In this document: piece by piece, positions 23,101-25,940 of the stretch
How positions within the stretch are numbered: the stretch's first letter is position 1
Layout: every line of letters starts with the position of its first letter
Origin: an uncultured Erysipelotrichaceae bacterium
GTDB lineage: Bacteria; Bacillota_I; Bacilli_A; Erysipelotrichales; Erysipelotrichaceae
Length of the DNA stretch: 25,940 bases
Assembly (NCBI GenBank): GCA_934692455.1
Contig: CAKUTY010000006.1
Span: 1 to 25,940, forward strand
Reading direction: 5' to 3'
The notes under the pieces: model-generated
Told to the model about the DNA's origin: nothing
Databases searched by the model: none
Seen by the model: the letters and a program-made list of their open reading frames with translations, nothing else
Translations under genes and position numbers: made by a program

Positions 23101-23214
23101 ATGAAAGTAAGACCATCTGTAAAACCTATTTGCGACAAGTGCCGTGTAATTAAGCGCAAGGGTCGCGTAATGGTAATTTGTGAAAACCCTAAACACAAAC
23201 AAAGACAAGGTTAA
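23101..23214 (+). CDS. rpmJ: Large ribosomal subunit protein L36, zinc-binding form
   Basis: This 37-residue protein begins MKVRPSVKPICDKCRVIKRK and ends NPKHKQRQG. Cys11, Cys14, Cys27 and His32 make the zinc ribbon of the C+ form. L36 ties together 23S rRNA segments late in assembly. It lies between infA and rpsM, its usual position, with TAGGAGGG before the start. It is short but unmistakable. Confidence 0.98.
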   Translation: MKVRPSVKPICDKCRVIKRKGRVMVICENPKHKQRQG

Positions 23215-23234
23215 TTGAGAAGGGAGAAAATTTT

Positions 23235-23600
23235 ATGGCTCGTATTGCTGGTGTAGATATTCCTAATGATAAGCGCGTAGTTGTATCATTAACATATATC
23301 TATGGTGTTGGTTTGCCAACTGCACAAAAAGTATTAGCTGAAAATGGTATCAGTGAAGACATCCGTGTTAAGGATTTAACTGATGAACAATTAAATGCTA
23401 TTCGTAAAACTTTAGATAGCTACAAATTAGAAGGAGATCTTAGAAGAGAAACTCAACTTGAAATCAAGAGATTGATGGAAGTTGCTTGTTACCGTGGGAT
23501 GAGACACAGAAAAGGTCTTCCTGTAAGAGGTCAAAGAACTAAGACTAATGCTCGTACACGTAAGGGACCTCGTCGTACAGTAGCTAACAAGAAGAAGTAG
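23235..23600 (+). CDS. rpsM: Small ribosomal subunit protein S13
   Basis: S13 is a 30S head protein that bridges to L5 and touches P-site tRNA. The 121-residue protein has ARIAGVDIPNDKRVVVSLTY, the helix-two-turn-helix part IYGVGLPTAQKVL, and the basic C-terminal CYRGMRHRKGLPVRGQRTKT followed by NARTRKGPRRTVANKKK. AGAAGGGAGA precedes the ATG. Confidence 0.98.
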   Translation: MARIAGVDIPNDKRVVVSLTYIYGVGLPTAQKVLAENGISEDIRVKDLTDEQLNAIRKTLDSYKLEGDLRRETQLEIKRLMEVACYRGMRHRKGLPVRGQRTKTNARTRKGPRRTVANKKK

Positions 23601-23610
23601 GAGGTAAATC

Positions 23611-23997
23611 ATGGCACAAAAAACAGTTCGTAAGAAACGTGTAAAGAAGAATATTGCGACAGGTGTTGCACATGTTCATTCTACATTTAATAACACAATC
23701 GTAACTATTACTGATGAAGCTGGTAACGTTGTATCTTGGTCTAGTGCTGGTGCTCTTGGTTATAAGGGCTCTCGTAAGTCAACTCCATATGCTGCTCAAA
23801 TGGTATCTGAAGCAGCTGGTAAGAGTGCTATGGATCATGGTATGAGAAAAGTTGAAGTAGAAGTAAAGGGACCAGGTCCAGGTAGAGAAGCTGCTGTTAG
23901 AGCTTTAGCTACTGCAGGTCTACAAATTACTGCTATTAGTGACGTTACACCAGTTCCACATAATGGTTGTCGTCCACCAAAGAAACCTAGAGGTTAA
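23611..23997 (+). CDS. rpsK: Small ribosomal subunit protein S11
   Basis: S11 shapes the 30S platform near the E-site codon. The 128-residue protein has GVAHVHSTFNNTIVTITDEA, GYKGSRKSTPYAAQMVSEAA and the ending ISDVTPVPHNGCRPPKKPRG. Length is normal. TAGGAGG overlaps the rpsM stop. Confidence 0.98.
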   Translation: MAQKTVRKKRVKKNIATGVAHVHSTFNNTIVTITDEAGNVVSWSSAGALGYKGSRKSTPYAAQMVSEAAGKSAMDHGMRKVEVEVKGPGPGREAAVRALATAGLQITAISDVTPVPHNGCRPPKKPRG

Positions 23998-24013
23998 TAT
24001 AAGGAGGTAACAT

Positions 24014-24973
24014 ATGCAAAAATTTGAACGTCCTAAATATAAAATTTCTGAATATGTTGAAGACCAACATTATGGAAAGTTTGTAATCTCACCTTTAGAA
24101 AGAGGCTTTGGTACAACTATCGGTAATGCTTTAAGAAGAGTAATGCTTTCTTCATTACCTGGTGGTGCAGTATTCTCAATCAAGATTGATGGTGTTTATC
24201 ATGAATTTTCATCAATTAAGGGTGTTAGAGAAGACGTTACAATGATGATTCTTAATATCAAGTCTTTAATTCTTGATATTATGGATGATGATGTTTACAC
24301 TTTAAGAATCAATGCTAAAGGACCTTGCACTGTAACTGGTAAGGATATTATCGTTCCAGGTGGTGTAGAAGTTCTTAATCCTGATTTAGAAATCGCACAT
24401 CTTGAAGAAGGTGGCGTTCTTGATATGGAACTTGTTTGTAGAAATGGTAGAGGCTATGTTTCTGCTGATGAAAACAAGAGATTATATCAAGGAAGCTCTC
24501 AAGGTGTAGGTACTATTTATACTGATGCTATTTATACACCAGTAGTTAAAGCTAACTATGAGGTAGAACCAACTCGTGTTGGACAAAGTGCTAAATACGA
24601 TGAGCTAACTGTAGAAGTTTGGACTGATGGTTCAATCGATCCTAAGGAAGCAATCGCACTTTCTTCAAAGATTCTAATTTCTCATTTAGAGCTATTAACA
24701 GAAGTTGACCAAAAGGTAAAGGATTCTGAATCAGTAATGGCTGAAAAGGCTCATGAAAACAATTCAAAGACTGTAAATATGTCTATTGAAGATTTAGATC
24801 TAACAGTTAGATCATATAACTGTTTAAAGAGAGCTGGCATTTCTACTGTTGATGAGTTAACTCAAAAGACAGAGGATGAAATGGCTCATGTTAGAAATTT
24901 AGGTAAGAAGTCTTTAAAAGAAGTTAAGGAAAAATTAACTGATCTTGGCCTACATTTCAAACATTATGAGTAA
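24014..24973 (+). CDS. rpoA: DNA-directed RNA polymerase subunit alpha
   Basis: Alpha dimers nucleate polymerase assembly, and the C-terminal domain contacts UP elements and activators. The 319-residue protein has the N-terminal domain segment KFVISPLERGFGTTIGNALR (about 22-41) with RRVMLSSLPGGAV, and a C-terminal domain (about 250-315) with IEDLDLTVRSYNCLKRAGI, containing the DNA-binding Arg, and VRNLGKKSLKEVKEKL. A charged linker lies between. Length is normal. It follows rpsK by 16 bases with TAAGGAGG. Confidence 0.98.
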   Translation: MQKFERPKYKISEYVEDQHYGKFVISPLERGFGTTIGNALRRVMLSSLPGGAVFSIKIDGVYHEFSSIKGVREDVTMMILNIKSLILDIMDDDVYTLRINAKGPCTVTGKDIIVPGGVEVLNPDLEIAHLEEGGVLDMELVCRNGRGYVSADENKRLYQGSSQGVGTIYTDAIYTPVVKANYEVEPTRVGQSAKYDELTVEVWTDGSIDPKEAIALSSKILISHLELLTEVDQKVKDSESVMAEKAHENNSKTVNMSIEDLDLTVRSYNCLKRAGISTVDELTQKTEDEMAHVRNLGKKSLKEVKEKLTDLGLHFKHYE

Positions 24974-24987
24974 GGAGAAGAAGTATT

Positions 24988-25344
24988 ATGCATAATCGTA
25001 AATTAGGCCGCACTAGCGATCATCGTAAGGCATTGCTTAGAAATATGGCATCTCAACTTATCATCAACGGTAAGATTGAAACTACTGAAGGTAAAGCTAT
25101 GGAACTTAGAAGTTATGTTGATTCAGTAATCACAACTGCTAAGAAGAACGATTTAGCTGCTAGAAGACAAGCTATCAATGAACTAAGCAACATTAAGACT
25201 AAAGATGGCAAAACTGCTGTTCAAGTTTTATTCGATGAAGTTGCTGTTAAGTATGCAGATAGAAAAGGTGGTTATACTCGCGTAACTAAGACATACATTA
25301 GACGTGGTGATAATGCTCCTATGGCTACTGTAGAATTAGTTTAA
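24988..25344 (+). CDS. rplQ: Large ribosomal subunit protein L17
   Basis: L17 lies on the 50S solvent side near the tunnel exit. The 118-residue protein has RKLGRTSDHRKALLRNMASQ, IETTEGKAMELRSYVD and the ending GGYTRVTKTYIRRGDNAPMA with TVELV. AAGGAGAAG is the ribosome binding site. It is the last gene of the long run; a terminator follows 11 bases after the stop. Confidence 0.98.
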   Translation: MHNRKLGRTSDHRKALLRNMASQLIINGKIETTEGKAMELRSYVDSVITTAKKNDLAARRQAINELSNIKTKDGKTAVQVLFDEVAVKYADRKGGYTRVTKTYIRRGDNAPMATVELV

Positions 25345-25355
25345 TTTAAATTTTT

Positions 25356-25386
25356 AAAAGCTCTCGAATAATTGAGGGCTTTTTCT
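25356..25386 (+). terminator. Rho-independent terminator after rplQ
   Basis: A twelve-base-pair stem (25356-25367 with 25372-25383; two G-U pairs) with an ATAA loop and a T-rich tail ends the S10-spc-alpha transcript. TTTTT on the 5' side of the stem (25351-25355) means it could also act on the other strand, though no minus-strand gene is seen. Confidence 0.85.
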
Positions 25387-25396
25387 TTACTCAAAA

Positions 25397-25405
25397 TGAT
25401 ATACT
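25397..25405 (+). promoter_or_regulatory. Extended -10 promoter of pepT
   Basis: TGATATACT fits TGnTATAAT (five of six in the hexamer). The -35 position falls in the terminator and shows no match. A start near 25412 would leave an untranslated leader of about 20 bases with TGGAGG as ribosome binding site. Confidence 0.6.
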
Positions 25406-25430
25406 TTCTATAGTTGTTGGAGGTTTTATA

Positions 25431-25940
25431 ATGAATATAATTGATCGTTTTGTAGAGTATGTAAAAATTCCTACTATGTCTGATCCAAATAGTGATACAT
25501 ACCCAAGCAGTTCTAAACAACTTGTTTTAGCTAAACTTTTAAAAGAACAATTAGCTAATCTAGTTGATAAAGTTGAATTAACAGATACAGGAATAGTATA
25601 TGGTTTTCTAAAAGCAAATTATGAAAGTAATGAGACTATAGGCTTAATTGCTCACATGGATACATCACCAGATATGAGTGATGAGAACGTTAACCCAAGA
25701 GTAATCAATAACTATGATGGAACAGTAATCAAATTAAATGAAAATATCACAATGAACCCAAAAGATTTCCCATGTTTATTAAATGATGTTGGCGCTGATA
25801 TTATGGTTACTGATGGTACGACTTTATTAGGTGGTGATGACAAAGCAGGCGTTGCGATTATCATGGATGTTTTAGAAAGACTAAAAGAAAACCCTGAAAT
25901 TAAACATAAAAACTTAGCCATTGCGTTCACACCTGATGAG
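25431..25940 (+). CDS. pepT: Peptidase T (tripeptide aminopeptidase), N-terminal part
   Basis: PepT is a cytoplasmic dinuclear zinc enzyme of the M20 family that releases the N-terminal residue from tripeptides. The visible 170 residues include the first metal motif AHMDTSPD (His75, Asp77), the bridging aspartate region TLLGGDDKAGVAII (131-144) and the start of the catalytic glutamate motif TPDE at the window edge. The frame is open to base 25940, so the gene is truncated by the window and not broken. The ATG at 25431 is 7 bases after TGGAGG. It has its own promoter and is not part of the ribosomal operon. Confidence 0.94.
   Translation, partial: MNIIDRFVEYVKIPTMSDPNSDTYPSSSKQLVLAKLLKEQLANLVDKVELTDTGIVYGFLKANYESNETIGLIAHMDTSPDMSDENVNPRVINNYDGTVIKLNENITMNPKDFPCLLNDVGADIMVTDGTTLLGGDDKAGVAIIMDVLERLKENPEIKHKNLAIAFTPDE

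Noticed and set aside
22865..23214. Horizontal transfer of infA-rpmJ because of more C-ending codons
   Set aside because: The genes are in their conserved place, are short and very conserved, and codon counts are too small to judge.
25712..25930. Minus-strand frame of 72 codons opposite pepT
   Set aside because: It is the antisense of the clear PepT metal-binding region and has no start signals.
1..25940. Insertion sequences, CRISPR arrays, phage genes, tRNA or rRNA genes
   Set aside because: Nothing resembling transposases, spaced direct repeats, integrases or tRNA/rRNA secondary structure was seen on either strand.

Overview
The window is a core translation and transcription locus from an AT-rich low-GC Gram-positive bacterium (Bacillota), most likely a member of or close to the class Erysipelotrichia. 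The evidence is the Bacillus-like gene order (rplJ-rplL-rsmC-rpoB-rpoC and the S10-spc-alpha supercluster), Zn-ribbon S14 and L36, an adenylate kinase with a four-Cys lid, strong GGAGG ribosome binding sites and standard-code tryptophan (TGG only). Several traits also recall the neighbouring Mollicutes: no rpmD (L30), Asn at the rifampicin-site position equal to E. coli His526, and no TGA among 36 stop codons. The genus cannot be named from the sequence alone. All genes are on the + strand.

Layout. 1-402 is the 3' end of a YitT/YczE-type membrane protein gene. 403-596 holds a probable promoter and an L10-type autoregulatory leader with three competing helices ending in an attenuator. 597-10113 is rplJ, rplL, a 16S rRNA methyltransferase (rsmC/ybxB type), rpoB and rpoC, closed by a GCAA-tetraloop terminator. 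10188-10883 is a Sel1-repeat protein with a very acidic tail, with its own extended -10 promoter and terminator; it sits where many Bacillota have rpsL-rpsG-fusA-tuf. The only long gap, 10884-11288, holds that terminator, a GC-centred inverted repeat, two promoters and a structured leader for the S10 operon.

11289-25344 is one tightly packed series of 29 genes: rpsJ, rplC, rplD, rplW, rplB, rpsS, rplV, rpsC, rplP, rpmC, rpsQ, rplN, rplX, rplE, rpsN, rpsH, rplF, rplR, rpsE, rplO, secY, adk, map, infA, rpmJ, rpsM, rpsK, rpoA, rplQ. Spacings are mostly below 20 bases and several genes overlap by 1 or 8 bases, so transcription and translation are probably coupled through the whole run. A terminator follows rplQ, then an extended -10 promoter drives pepT, which runs off the window end.

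The genes together supply ribosomal proteins, three RNA polymerase subunits, the Sec channel, initiation factor IF-1, N-terminal Met removal and ADP/AMP balance. The window is not a mobile or accessory region. The unusual content lies in lineage-specific changes to this core machinery: an insertion of about 130 residues in the RpoB lobe that looks internally repeated, a short insertion next to the RpoC bridge helix, a diverged active-centre loop in L3, a changed KH loop in S3, and two structured ribosomal-protein leaders.
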